A DNA stretch of 64,000 nucleotides, from assembly GCA_035063785.1 (NCBI GenBank), contig JAPSFS010000009.1:120644-184643 (forward strand). The letters are read 5' to 3'. The stretch's first letter is position 1, and the number at the start of each line of letters is the position of its first letter. Source of the DNA: Comamonas_C sp026954015. GTDB lineage: Bacteria; Pseudomonadota; Gammaproteobacteria; Burkholderiales; Burkholderiaceae_C. The position numbers were made by a program, and so were the translations under genes. Shown piece after piece: positions 8,351-18,260 of the stretch. The notes under the pieces are model-generated. The model was given only the letters and a program-made list of their open reading frames with translations, did not search any database and was not told the origin of the DNA.

Positions 8351-10012
8351 CTATTTAAGTGCCTTGAAACGAACACGCTTGGGTGCCGCCCCTTCGTCAC
8401 CCAGTCGTTTCTTCTTGTCCGCCTCGTATTCCTGGTAATTGCCGTCGAAGTAGAACCACTGGCTATCGCCTTCCGCCGCCAGGATATGCGTGGCGATGCG
8501 GTCGAGAAACCAGCGGTCATGGCTGATGACGAGCACCGTGCCCGCGTATTCGAGCAGCGCATCCTCGAGCGCGCGCAGGGTTTCGACATCCAGGTCGTTG
8601 GAAGGCTCGTCGAGCAGCAGCACGTTGCCGCCCTGGATCAGCGTCTTCGCCAGATGCAGCCGTCCACGCTCTCCGCCCGACAGATTGCCCACCTTCTTCT
8701 GCTGATCCTGGCCGTTGAAGTTGAAACGTCCGCAGTATGCGCGACTCGCCATCTGGAACTTGCCGACGTTGATGATGTCGAGCCCGCCCGAAACATCTTC
8801 CCACACGGTCTTTTCGTTATCCAGCGCGTCACGCAACTGTTCCACATACGCCATCTTCACGGTCTGGCCGATCACGACCGTCCCGCTGTCGGGCTGCTCC
8901 TTGCCCGCGATCATCTTGAACAACGTGGACTTGCCGGCGCCGTTCGGGCCGATGATCCCGACGATGGCTCCGGCGGGTACCGAAAAGCTCAGGTTGTCGA
9001 TCAGGACCCGTTCGCCAAAACTCTTGGTGACGCCGTGGAATTCGATCACCTGGGTCCCCAGGCGTTCCGCCACCGGAATGAAGATTTCCTGTGTCTCGTT
9101 GCGCTTCTGGTATTCGTAATCGGAAAGCTCCTCGAAGCGGGCAATCCGCGCCTTCGACTTGGCCTGGCGACCTTTCGCGTTCTGGCGCACCCACTCGAGC
9201 TCCTTCTTCAGGGCCTTGGCGCGCGCCTCTTCACCCTTCTGTTCAGCCTCCAGACGGCTTTGCTTCTGCAGCAACCACTCGGAATAGTTGCCTTTGTAGG
9301 GGATGCCATGCCCGCGATCGAGCTCCAGGATCCACTCGGCGGCGTTGTCCAGAAAGTAGCGATCATGCGTGATCGCAACCACGGTGCCAGGGAAGCGGTG
9401 CAGATACTGCTCCAGCCACTCAACGGACTCGGCGTCCAGGTGGTTGGTGGGCTCGTCAAGCAGCAGCATGTCGGGCTTGGAAAGCAACAACCTGCACAGC
9501 GCCACGCGGCGCTTTTCGCCGCCCGAGAGCTTGCCGATCTCCGCGTCCCACGGCGGCAGGCGTAGTGCATCGGCAGCAATTTCGAGCTGGTGCTCGCTGT
9601 CGGTTCCCGCTGCCGCTATCTTTGCCTCCAGCAACCCCTGCTCGGCCGCCAGCGCATCGAAGTCAGCATCCTCTTCGGCGTAGGCGGCATAAATTTCCTC
9701 GAGCCGCGCGCGCGCCGCGTTCACTTCCGCCATCGCGTCCTCCACCTCCTCACGCACGGTGCGCTGGGGATCGAGCTGCGGCTCCTGCGGCAGGTACCCT
9801 ATCGTGAGGCCGGGCATCGGCAGCGCCTCGCCCTCGAATTCCTTGTCCACGCCCGCCATGATCTTGAGCAGTGACGACTTGCCTGCGCCATTGAGCCCCA
9901 GCACGCCAATCTTGGCTCCAGGGAAGAACGAGAGCGAAATGCCTTTCAATATCTGGCGCTTGGGCGGCACCGTCTTGGTGACGCCATTCATAGAAAAAAC
10001 GTACTGGGCCAT
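8351..10012 (-). CDS. ettA: energy-dependent translational throttle A (ABC-F ATPase)
   Basis: A 553-residue ABC-F protein with no membrane part. The start at 10012 gives MAQYVFSMNGVTK, the standard N-terminus, with AGGGG just upstream; a longer frame from 10069 is rejected. It has two ATPase domains: Walker A GLNGAGKSS with signature LSGGEKRR, and Walker A GPNGAGKST with signature LSGGERGR, joined by a charged helical linker rich in Lys and Glu. EttA binds the ribosomal E site and couples first peptide bond formation to the ATP/ADP ratio. It is divergent from rhlE. Confidence 0.93.
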   Translation of the reverse strand: MAQYVFSMNGVTKTVPPKRQILKGISLSFFPGAKIGVLGLNGAGKSSLLKIMAGVDKEFEGEALPMPGLTIGYLPQEPQLDPQRTVREEVEDAMAEVNAARARLEEIYAAYAEEDADFDALAAEQGLLEAKIAAAGTDSEHQLEIAADALRLPPWDAEIGKLSGGEKRRVALCRLLLSKPDMLLLDEPTNHLDAESVEWLEQYLHRFPGTVVAITHDRYFLDNAAEWILELDRGHGIPYKGNYSEWLLQKQSRLEAEQKGEEARAKALKKELEWVRQNAKGRQAKSKARIARFEELSDYEYQKRNETQEIFIPVAERLGTQVIEFHGVTKSFGERVLIDNLSFSVPAGAIVGIIGPNGAGKSTLFKMIAGKEQPDSGTVVIGQTVKMAYVEQLRDALDNEKTVWEDVSGGLDIINVGKFQMASRAYCGRFNFNGQDQQKKVGNLSGGERGRLHLAKTLIQGGNVLLLDEPSNDLDVETLRALEDALLEYAGTVLVISHDRWFLDRIATHILAAEGDSQWFYFDGNYQEYEADKKKRLGDEGAAPKRVRFKALK

Positions 10013-10270
10013 GGATCCCCTTGAAAACTGCGGTCCGAATACAACACCGTGTGCGGTGCATTCCTGCATCGATTATCCGTGCATGCGACAATAGCAGCTG
10101 TTGGGCATTCCAGTGGTCCCGACGACCGCACACCCTCTCGGGAGTGCAGAGAGCGCTTTCAGCAGCTCGTTTTTTCAAGCAACCATCAGTTCTGCTGCAC
10201 TGGCCCGGTGGCCGTCCAGGTCCCGGCATCAGGCTGATACCGCGCGCCCGGGTTGGGCGCACACCAACAC

Positions 10271-11905
<1,635 letters not shown>

Positions 11906-11988
11906 CGGTACCCGCGCACAGCGGCCTGTACCGCCGCGCAACCACCTGTGGCAAGCTATCGGGGCCCAGCTATAGCCATACTTTTGCC

Positions 11989-13749
11989 ATGAAGACGCTA
12001 CCGCATCGACTCCTCCATCCGGCCAACGTGATGAACAACGTGGCCCGGCATCCCATGGCATGTCGGGCAATGCTCGCCACCTGCACAGCGCTCATGTTGG
12101 GCGCATGCACCAGCACGCCCCTGCCACCCTGGCCAACCACGCCGATCGCAACGGCGCCCGCACCGCGTACCACGCCGCCTCCTCTAGGCACGGCGCCGCC
12201 CGTAACGGAAGAGGTCGTGAGCACAACAGTTCCCGATGCGACAACTTCCCCTGTCAGCGAGGCACCAGGCATCGCAGAGTCCGGAACCGTCTCGGCCCGT
12301 TTCCCCGAACCGCCGGTGCGCTATGACACCCCCGGCCTGGCGCCCCAGCGCAGGTCGTTCACCACCAATGCAGAGCTGACGCAGTGGCTCACCACACTCG
12401 CCCACGCTCGCCGAGGCGTGACCAACACACAGCTGCTCGATCTGGGAACCTCCCAGCAAGGGCACCCGATACAGGCGCTGGCGCTCAGCCAGGACGGCAA
12501 AGGGGCGGGTACGCAGCAACTAGGCACCAACGGGCGGCCTACCGTAGTCCTCGTCGGCCAGCAGCACGGCGATGAGCCCGCAAGCAGCGAGGCATTGATG
12601 GTCATCGCCCGCGAGCTCGCACAAGGCCTGCTCGAGCCAATGCTCAAGCGCATCAATGTGGTCATCGTTGCACGCGCCAACCCGGACGGCGCCGCCGCTG
12701 GCACCAGCGCCACCGCGAACGGCACCGACCTCGTGCACGACCATCTGCTGCTCAGGACGCCTGAAGCGCAGGCACTCGCCCGATTGGTACGCGACGTCCA
12801 TCCAGCAGTCATCATCGATGCGCGGGAGTACCCGGCCACCGCGCCCGCCACCACCGATGCCCTGCCACGCAGCGATATCCTGCTGCTGCGCGCCACGGCG
12901 GCAAACGTCCCGGAGTTCATCACCAAGGCGGCGCAAGAGTGGTACCTCGCATCCATGGCCAAGACGCTGGACGACGCCGGGTTGACCCACGACTGGTATT
13001 ACACGCTGCAGGCCGGCCCCGACGGCCTGCGCGCGGCGATGGGCGACGCCAAGCCAGACTCACTGCGCAACGTCGGCGGTCTGCGGGGCACCGTCAGCCT
13101 GGTGGCCGCAAGCCGGGGAATCGGCCTGGATCGACTGCACCTGCAACGGCGCGTACACAGTCTCGTGCTCGCACTGACGAGCGCATTGCGTACCACGGTC
13201 GAGCGCGCGGACGACCTGAAGCAGGTACGCTCATTCGTCGCGCGAGACACGGCGGCACAGGCCTGCAAGGGGAGCCTGATAGTGCAGGCAGGCGCGACAT
13301 CGTCACGACGCGAAGCCCAGATGATTGATCCGATCACGGGTGCAGACCGCGCGGTGAGCATGATGTGGGACTCCACCCTGGAACCGCGCACGGTAGTCGA
13401 CCGCCCGCGACCATGCGGTTATTGGCTGAGTGCGGACGCCACCGATGCACAAACGCGCCTGCGCCTGCTCGGTCTGCAACTGATGCGCGTCGCCGAGCCC
13501 GGTTCCATGCTTGCGGAAACTCAGCGTGCAATCGCTGACGGCGCCAACAGCACGGTTAGCCGCGCGACCCTGGACGCACCGGAGGGCAGCTACTACATCA
13601 GCATGGCTCAACCGCTCGCGAACGTCGTAGCCGCCGCGCTCGAACCGGGTACACCATTCGATTACGACGCAGCAGGCTTGCTGCCGCATTACGGTGCGAG
13701 CGCACGTGTCATGAGCGCCCCATCGCTGGTGTTCGACGAGGTAGATTAG
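11989..13749 (+). CDS. M14-type (zinc carboxypeptidase-like) lipoprotein with altered active site
   Basis: A 586-residue protein. A lipobox LMLGAC near residue 36-40 indicates a lipoprotein. The ATG at 12055 would give a more typical 17-residue signal than the one at 11989, so the start is uncertain. A Pro/Thr-rich stretch follows, then an M14 peptidase domain with the first metal-binding pair in VGQQHGDEPASSE (HxxE). The usual NR pair before DH reads VHDH here, and the expected third metal ligand in a DAHEY-type motif reads DAREY near 12820. Both changes would weaken zinc and substrate binding, so it may be a pseudoenzyme. No partner genes are evident. Confidence 0.72.
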   Translation: MKTLPHRLLHPANVMNNVARHPMACRAMLATCTALMLGACTSTPLPPWPTTPIATAPAPRTTPPPLGTAPPVTEEVVSTTVPDATTSPVSEAPGIAESGTVSARFPEPPVRYDTPGLAPQRRSFTTNAELTQWLTTLAHARRGVTNTQLLDLGTSQQGHPIQALALSQDGKGAGTQQLGTNGRPTVVLVGQQHGDEPASSEALMVIARELAQGLLEPMLKRINVVIVARANPDGAAAGTSATANGTDLVHDHLLLRTPEAQALARLVRDVHPAVIIDAREYPATAPATTDALPRSDILLLRATAANVPEFITKAAQEWYLASMAKTLDDAGLTHDWYYTLQAGPDGLRAAMGDAKPDSLRNVGGLRGTVSLVAASRGIGLDRLHLQRRVHSLVLALTSALRTTVERADDLKQVRSFVARDTAAQACKGSLIVQAGATSSRREAQMIDPITGADRAVSMMWDSTLEPRTVVDRPRPCGYWLSADATDAQTRLRLLGLQLMRVAEPGSMLAETQRAIADGANSTVSRATLDAPEGSYYISMAQPLANVVAAALEPGTPFDYDAAGLLPHYGASARVMSAPSLVFDEVD

Positions 13750-13802
13750 CCTCGCCCTTCCCCGGAATGCGCTGCGATGCAGCTTGTTCAGCCCTGATCT
13801 GA

Positions 13803-13931
13803 ATCTGCGCGCTCGTCGGCGTCACCGCGTCCATCACCGCATCGATCCTGTTCGCTGCGATGTACCACCTTGCTCCTGCGCTTGCACCGTTGGGCGGCGA
13901 GCAAGTCTTCGGCTGGCGCAGCATCCTGAGG
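13803..13931 (+). pseudogene. remnant of rarD (EamA-family permease), N-terminal piece
   Basis: In the frame through 13821 the DNA reads TASITASILFAAMYHL, then APLGGEQVFGWRSIL, which matches the first membrane helix and the APLDGExxFGWR loop of RarD-type permeases. A stop at 13800-13802 precedes it, no start codon is present, and the match fades after about 13930, just before an insertion-sequence remnant. The gene was evidently broken here. The rest was not found in the window. Confidence 0.55.
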
Positions 13932-13965
13932 TGCCCATCGAATTTCGCCTTCCAAAGGGTCGCGC

Positions 13966-14826
13966 TCATGCCGCCTTGGACTGCTGATCGACATGCTTGC
14001 TGATCCAGTTCTCCAGGAACCGAACCGGCGAGCTGTAGCCCAGCGTGGAGTGGCGGCGCCTGCGGTTGTAGAACACCTCGATGTACTCGAACAGATCGGC
14101 CTGCACGTCGGCCCTCGTCGTGTAGGTCGTGCCGTACACCCGTTCGTTCTTCAGGCTGTTGAAGAAGCTCTCGGTCGGGGCGTTGTCCCAGCAGTTGCCC
14201 TTGCGGCTCATCGAGGCGGTCATGCCGTACGCGGTGAGCTTGGCGCTCATCGCCTGGCTGGCGTACTGGCTGGCGCGGTCGCTGTGGAAGATGACACCCT
14301 CGCCGCGCTTGCGCCGGAACCAGGCCATCATCAACGCGTCGGTGACGATGTCGGCGGTCATGCGCGGTTTGATCGACCAGCCGACCACCTCGCGGTTGAA
14401 CAGGTCCAGCACGATAGCCAGGTACAGCCAGCCTTCACCGGTCTGGACGTACGTGATGTCGCCCGTCCACACCCGGTTGGGCGCCTCGGGCGTGAAGTTG
14501 CGCGCCAGCAGGTTGGGCGCCACCGGCATCGAGTGCCTGGAGTCCGTCGTCGCCTTCAAGCGCCTCTTGTGCCGCGCCCGGATGCCGTGCTCGCGCATCA
14601 GCCGCTCGACCCTGCGCAGACCGATGCGATGCCCCCGACCCTGCAGCTCGCGATGCATGCGCCGCGAGCCGTAGGCAGCCTTGACTTGGGCGTGGATGCT
14701 CTTCAACAAGACCACGGCCTGCGGGTCGCTCAGGCGCGTACGGTCGGGCTTGCCGCCTCGGCGCCAGGCGCGATAGCCGCTGACGCTCACGGCCAGTACC
14801 TGGCACATGTCCGGCAGTGGGTACAC
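13966..14826 (-). pseudogene. IS3-family transposase OrfB, 5'-truncated
   Basis: A 286-codon frame with the IS3 OrfB integrase core: first Asp in VWTGDITYVQT, second in HSDRASQYAS, Glu in NAPTESFFNSLKNE, and the tail STLGYSSPVRFLE. The usual first dozen codons and the whole of orfA are missing. The frame joins at about 14825 onto a piece of an unrelated IS1182-type transposase. With no orfA there is no ribosomal frameshift product, so the element is most likely dead, although the DDE residues remain. Confidence 0.85.
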
Positions 14827-14987
14827 GCGCCGCCTCCGGCGTACCGGGCGTAGAACGCCTTCAGGTCGAGTGCATCGACCGTGTCGCTGCTGAAGTGCAC
14901 CAGGTGCCCCTTGGGCAGCCAGTCTTGCAACGACGCCGGCAGCAGCATCTCCTGCTGCGGTTCATAGGGGCGGTAGCTGATGGCCAT
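14827..14987 (-). pseudogene. IS1182-family transposase, N-terminal fragment
   Basis: From an ATG at 14987 the frame encodes about 54 residues of an IS1182-type transposase N-terminus, with YRPYEPQQEMLLP, LQDWLPKGHLVHF and VDALDLKAFYARY. After AGGG the match ends and the DNA passes into the IS3 remnant. It is a 5' stub left after an IS insertion or a deletion. Confidence 0.75.
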
Positions 14988-15080
14988 GTGTGTTCAACGC
15001 GCTCGCAGTTCCCCCGATGTCAGGGATTTCCCTTCTGCCGCCCACGCTCCTAGGCCATCAGACGGAAACGCTAACCCTAT

Positions 15081-15097
15081 GCGGGAGAAATTCCCGC
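15081..15097. promoter_or_regulatory. short inverted repeat upstream of the toxin gene
   Basis: GCGGGA-GAAAT-TCCCGC, a 6-bp stem about 40 bases before the toxin start. TACAAT at 15127-15132 resembles a -10 box, but it lies only 7 bases before the ATG. This could be an operator for the antitoxin, which usually represses its own operon. The evidence is weak. Confidence 0.3.
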
Positions 15098-15138
15098 CCT
15101 CATTTCCTTAAATGTAGCCATGCGACTACAATTTGAAC

Positions 15139-15465
15139 ATGTACAGCGTCATCGAAACGGAGCATTTCATCCAGTGGGTGGACAGCCTGCGCGACATGCC
15201 AACCCGCATTCGGTTACGCCGCCGCCTGGGCAAAGCCTCGCGCGGAATTCTGGGCGACGTGAAGCCCGTGGGCGATGGCGTGTGGGAAATGCGCGAGTTC
15301 TTCGGCCCTGGCTGGCGCATGTACTACGTGATGCAGGGCTCCACCATCATCCTGATGCTCGGAGGTGGCGATAAGTCCTCCCAGGAGCGCGACATAGAAC
15401 GAGCCAAAGTCATGGCTCTGGAGTTGCAAGATGACCAAGACGAAAATCAAGACCCGCCCGTTTGA
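15139..15465 (+). CDS. type II toxin, RelE/HigB superfamily (HI1419 type)
   Basis: 108 residues starting MYSVIETEHFIQWVDSL. A TTG two codons earlier is possible. RIRLRRRLGKASRG, then GVWEMREFFGPGWRMYY and ILMLGGGDKSSQERDIERA, match the probable addiction-module killer proteins placed upstream of HI1420-type antidotes. RelE-fold toxins cut mRNA on the ribosome. Toxin-first gene order is typical of this subfamily. It overlaps the antitoxin gene by 35 bases. Confidence 0.85.
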   Translation: MYSVIETEHFIQWVDSLRDMPTRIRLRRRLGKASRGILGDVKPVGDGVWEMREFFGPGWRMYYVMQGSTIILMLGGGDKSSQERDIERAKVMALELQDDQDENQDPPV

Positions 15466-15733
15466 CATGGCCAACTACCTCGACAGCGAAGAAGAAGTCG
15501 TCGAGTACTTGCGCCAGGTTCTGGAGGACGGCGACCCGGCAGAGCTAGCTGCTGCGCTGGGCGACATTGCCCGCGCCCGCGGCATGACCCAACTCGCCCG
15601 CGACACCGGCCTCTCGCGCGAAAGCCTGTACAAAAGCCTGTCAGGCGAGCGAGCGCCAAATTCGGAGACCCTGTTCAAGGTCATTCGCGCAATGGGGTTC
15701 AAACTGTCCCTGCAGCCGCAACCCCAGAGCTGA
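15431..15733 (+). CDS. type II antitoxin, HI1420 type (helix-turn-helix)
   Basis: 100 residues. The N-terminal FDMANYLDSEEEVVEYL is the hallmark toxin-binding segment. MTQLARDTGLSRESLYKSL, then PNSETLFKVIRAMGFKL, is an XRE-like helix-turn-helix for DNA binding. The start at 15431 lies inside the toxin gene; the alternative Met at 15467 would lose part of the conserved N-terminus. It neutralises the toxin and probably represses the pair. The location inside a wrecked mobile region fits a stabilising addiction module. Confidence 0.87.
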   Translation: MTKTKIKTRPFDMANYLDSEEEVVEYLRQVLEDGDPAELAAALGDIARARGMTQLARDTGLSRESLYKSLSGERAPNSETLFKVIRAMGFKLSLQPQPQS

Positions 15734-15739
15734 AAGACC

Positions 15740-15841
15740 CTCTCGAGCTACGATCGAAACACGATCGCCGCAGTCATTCTGTTCGTCGTGATCGCTGGCT
15801 GCGTGACTTGGTACGCCGCCACCGGCATGCTGCGCAAGTAG
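15740..15841 (+). pseudogene. short hydrophobic coding remnant in frame after the antitoxin stop
   Basis: Directly after the antitoxin TGA (15731-15733), in the same frame, 35 sense codons run to a TAG at 15839. They include ILFVVIAGCVTWYAATGM, which looks like one membrane helix with a short basic end. There is no start codon of its own except a late ATG. It may be the tail of a lost membrane protein, or chance. No family was recognised. Confidence 0.3.
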
Positions 15842-15916
15842 GTAATACGGTTTCTGACAGTAGCCGGCGTCAGTCCATCTGGCTTGTAGTTCATCGTGAT
15901 GACGGGCAGACTAACA

Positions 15917-16330
15917 GGCTGCTGAAATACCTCCCTCCGTCGGTGTGCAGCAGCTTTCTTGCCACGACAACCGAAGCATTGCACTGACCAGATAGACAAG
16001 CCAGCCATGCGCGGAGCCGACACCTTCACCGAGAGCCTGTTCACGATACGCCGCCTCGATGACTTCGTGCCCGCCGATCACCCCTTGCGCGTGATCCGCG
16101 AGATGCTCAACAAGGCCCTGGCGAACATGGATGGTCTGTTTACGCAGATGTATGCAGCCGACATCAAAGGCGGGCGTCCCAGCATTACCCCCGAGAAGCT
16201 CCTGCGTGCCATGCTCCTTCAGGTGCTCTACAGCGTGCGCTCGGAGCGCCAGCTCATGGAGCAAACCCAATACAACCTGCTGTTTCGCTGGTTCATCGGG
16301 CAGGCCATGGACGATGCCGTGTGGGTGCCC
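15917..16330 (+). pseudogene. IS5-family transposase, N-terminal fragment with left end
   Basis: From an ATG at 16007 the frame encodes MRGADTFTESLFTIRRLDDF, then KGGRPSITPEKLLRAMLLQ and YNLLFRWFIGQAMDDAVWVP, the DUF772 N-terminal part of IS5-family transposases. After VWVP, at about 16330, the similarity stops and host-like DNA follows on the other strand. GGCTGCTGAAATACC at about 15919 resembles an element end. The DDE catalytic part and right end are absent. Confidence 0.8.
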
Positions 16331-16427
16331 AGCCGCGCTTGTGTGCCAGGTCCGCCGTGATGTCGAGGGCCGGGGCAGCCCCCATTGGAGTTGTCGCCAG
16401 GTTCTTGGTCAGCAGAGGGATGTTCAT
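16331..16427 (-). pseudogene. start of an unidentified gene cut off by the IS5-type fragment
   Basis: An ATG at 16427 with GGAAG upstream opens MNIPLLTKNLATTPMGAAP and continues for about 32 residues until it runs into IS5-type DNA at about 16330. It follows the gene at 16522-16806 on the same strand, so the two may have formed an operon. I do not recognise the family from this short piece. Confidence 0.4.
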
Positions 16428-16521
16428 GTGCTTGCTTCCAGGGTTCGGTTCTGGGCACCTCACGCCAAGCGTGGCGGTACGCGACAGACGCAGTTGTTGT
16501 GGAGCCTTCCGAATGCGCCGA

Positions 16522-16806
16522 TCACTCGCGAAGGATCACGAGGCCCAGGATGTGCAACTCGTCCATGTCATGCGCGTCCGCCAGCTCCTTGATGTTCTGG
16601 TCGGGCGTCGCGGTGACGCCGTGCGTTTTGAGCTTCGCAAGAAGCTCCGCCGGGTCCGTGCGCGTCACGTCAGCGAGCGCGGACAGCGGAGCCTCGATGA
16701 GCGCATTGGAGATGGGCCACTTCAGTTGAGGGGCCGTGATGCGCCCGAAAGAGAACGTCGAGACGACAAGAACGATCGTGAAGATGGCAACGTTGGCCTG
16801 AACCAC
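16522..16806 (-). pseudogene. small membrane-anchored protein, N-terminus lost to IS insertion
   Basis: The frame encodes one hydrophobic helix (VAIFTIVLVVSTFSFG) followed by a soluble part with two short helical units (PLSALADVTRTDPAELLAKL and TPDQNIKELADAHDMDEL). Such units end some small DUF4405-like membrane proteins. The only available start, GTG at 16806, lies inside the left inverted repeat of the IS3-type element that begins at 16799, so the native start and promoter have been removed. It may be expressed from the IS, but it is best treated as truncated. Function unknown. Confidence 0.55.
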
Positions 16807-16939
16807 ACCGGGTTTCGAGGAGGCCAGTTGGCTTGAGTCAGGCCGGCATAGCCTGACGGTTCTTGGGTTCAGACATTTTCTCTTTCAGCCCCCCGCAGGG
16901 GCCGCCGCAGGCCCCCCGGTTGGGCCATGTACTCATGGT

Positions 16940-17884
16940 TCAACCCTCCTGCAGCACGACGGCTGAGTGGGTGGGCGAGGCCTGGGCTCGCTGGCGCCAG
17001 TAGTTTGCCTCAGCTTCTGCTGGCGGGATGTAGCCGATGGGCTCCAGCAGCCGATGGTGATTGAACCACGAGACCCACTCCAGCGTGGCGAGTTCGACCG
17101 CCTCGCGCGTCTTCCAAGGTCCGCGCCGGTGGATGATCTCGGCCTTGTACAGCCCATTGATGGTCTCGGCCAGCGCGTTGTCGTAGCTGTCGCCGGTGGA
17201 GCCCACAGATGGCTCGATCCCGGCTTCGGCCAGGCGTTCGCTGTAGCGGATCGACACGTACTGCGAGCCGCGGTCGCTGTGGTGTACCAGCGCGCCCTCG
17301 CGTTCGGCGCGTCGCGCATACAGCGCCTGCTCCAGGGCATCGAGGACGAAGTCGGTCTGCATGGAGCGGCTCACGCGCCAGCCCACGATGCGCCTGGCGA
17401 AGACGTCGATGACGAAGGCCACGTAGACGAAGCCTTGCCAGGTGGACACATAGGTGAAGTCCGCCACCCACAGCTGGTTGGGCCGCTGCGCCTCGAACTG
17501 GCGATTGACGCGGTCCAGCGGACAGGCCGCCTTGGCCGCGGCCACGGTCGTGCGCACCTTCTTGCCGCGGCGCGCGCCCTGCAGGCCCAGGCGCCGCATC
17601 AGCCGCTCGACCGTGCAGCGCGCCACCGCCACGCCTTCGCGCTGGAGCTGGCGCCAAACTTTGTCGGCGCCATAGACCCGTAAGTTCACGTCGTACACGC
17701 GCTGCACCTGCGCCATCAGCTGTGCATCGCGCTGGGCCCTCGCGGGTAGCAGCGACGGATCGCGCAGCCGCGCGGCATGACGCCAATACGCCGACGGGGC
17801 GACCTGCAGCGCTGTGCAGATCGGCTCGACCCCCAGGCGAGCGCGATGCCCATCTATGAAGGCGTTCACTATGAAGGCGTTCAC
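16940..17884 (-). CDS. IS3-family transposase OrfB (integrase core)
   Basis: About 314 residues if counted from GTG at 17884. The DDE residues are intact: WVADFTYVSTW, HHSDRGSQYVS and NALAETINGLYKAE. The frame extends upstream through the orfA overlap, so the normal product should be an OrfAB fusion made by -1 ribosomal frameshifting. A 15-base tandem duplication at 17855-17884 repeats the residues VNAFI near the start. Since the repeat preserves the frame, activity may be kept. Confidence 0.88.
   Translation of the reverse strand: MNAFIVNAFIDGHRARLGVEPICTALQVAPSAYWRHAARLRDPSLLPARAQRDAQLMAQVQRVYDVNLRVYGADKVWRQLQREGVAVARCTVERLMRRLGLQGARRGKKVRTTVAAAKAACPLDRVNRQFEAQRPNQLWVADFTYVSTWQGFVYVAFVIDVFARRIVGWRVSRSMQTDFVLDALEQALYARRAEREGALVHHSDRGSQYVSIRYSERLAEAGIEPSVGSTGDSYDNALAETINGLYKAEIIHRRGPWKTREAVELATLEWVSWFNHHRLLEPIGYIPPAEAEANYWRQRAQASPTHSAVVLQEG
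17855..17884. repeat. 15-bp tandem duplication in the IS3 element
   Basis: TATGAAGGCGTTCAC occurs twice in direct succession (17855-17869 and 17870-17884). It encodes VNAFI twice in OrfB and contains the orfA stop codon (17881-17883) in its right copy. It is a recent replication slip or a copy-specific variant. Confidence 0.9.
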
Positions 17885-18204
17885 TTCCTGTGGTGGCGGT
17901 CGAGCTCCGCCTGGGCGAAATACGCGCTTGCCAGCTTCAGGATCTCGTTGGTCTTGCGCAACTCGCGCACCTCGCGTTCGAGTTCCTTGATGCGTTGCTG
18001 CTCGGCCGTCGTGGCGCCTGGGCGCACACCGCTGTCGCGCTCGCCCTGGCGTACCCAGCGCCGCAGCGTCTCGGCCGTACAGCCAATCTTGCTGGCGATC
18101 GACTCGATCGCCGCCCACTGCGACGGGTACTGATCCTTGGCCTCAAAGACCATGCGCACCGCGCGCTCGATCACCTCGGGGGAATACTTCGGGGACTTCC
18201 TCAT
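17881..18204 (-). CDS. IS3-family transposase OrfA (helix-turn-helix)
   Basis: 107 residues: KYSPEVIERAVRMVFEA, a helix-turn-helix in SIASKIGCTAETLRRWVRQ, a leucine-zipper-like helix (RIKELEREVRELRKTNEIL), and the tail YFAQAELDRHH, typical of the IS51 group. It binds the element ends and, when fused to OrfB by frameshifting, makes the transposase. Translation starts at ATG 18204, shortly inside the right inverted repeat. Confidence 0.88.
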   Translation of the reverse strand: MRKSPKYSPEVIERAVRMVFEAKDQYPSQWAAIESIASKIGCTAETLRRWVRQGERDSGVRPGATTAEQQRIKELEREVRELRKTNEILKLASAYFAQAELDRHHRK

Positions 18205-18260
18205 GATGGCTCCATTCTCAATCGAAGGAGCCTCCTCGATTCCCGGGGCGGTTCAGTCCG

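Larger units (their letters stand above)
16799..18255 (-). mobile_element. complete IS3-family element (IS51-type), 1457 bp
   Basis: The ends are matching inverted repeats: TGAACCACACCGGGTTTCGA at 16799 and, read on the minus strand from 18255, TGAACCGCCCCGGGAATCGA; the match continues with GGAGGC. Between them lie orfA and orfB. The bases just outside (GGCC on the left, GTCC on the right) do not form a clean 3-5 base target duplication. The right end is 5 bases past the stop codon of an oxidoreductase gene. The left end has removed the start of a membrane-protein gene. Confidence 0.85.

Noticed and set aside
14129..14674. Plus-strand frame across the IS3 OrfB remnant
   Set aside because: Antisense shadow of a recognised transposase.
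16837..16857. GTCAGGC-GCCTGAC stem as a terminator
   Set aside because: It lies inside the IS3 element, has a poor T-run and is better explained as subterminal IS sequence.
16799..18255. Target-site duplication around the IS3 element
   Set aside because: The flanks GGCC and GTCC do not give an exact 3-5 base repeat.
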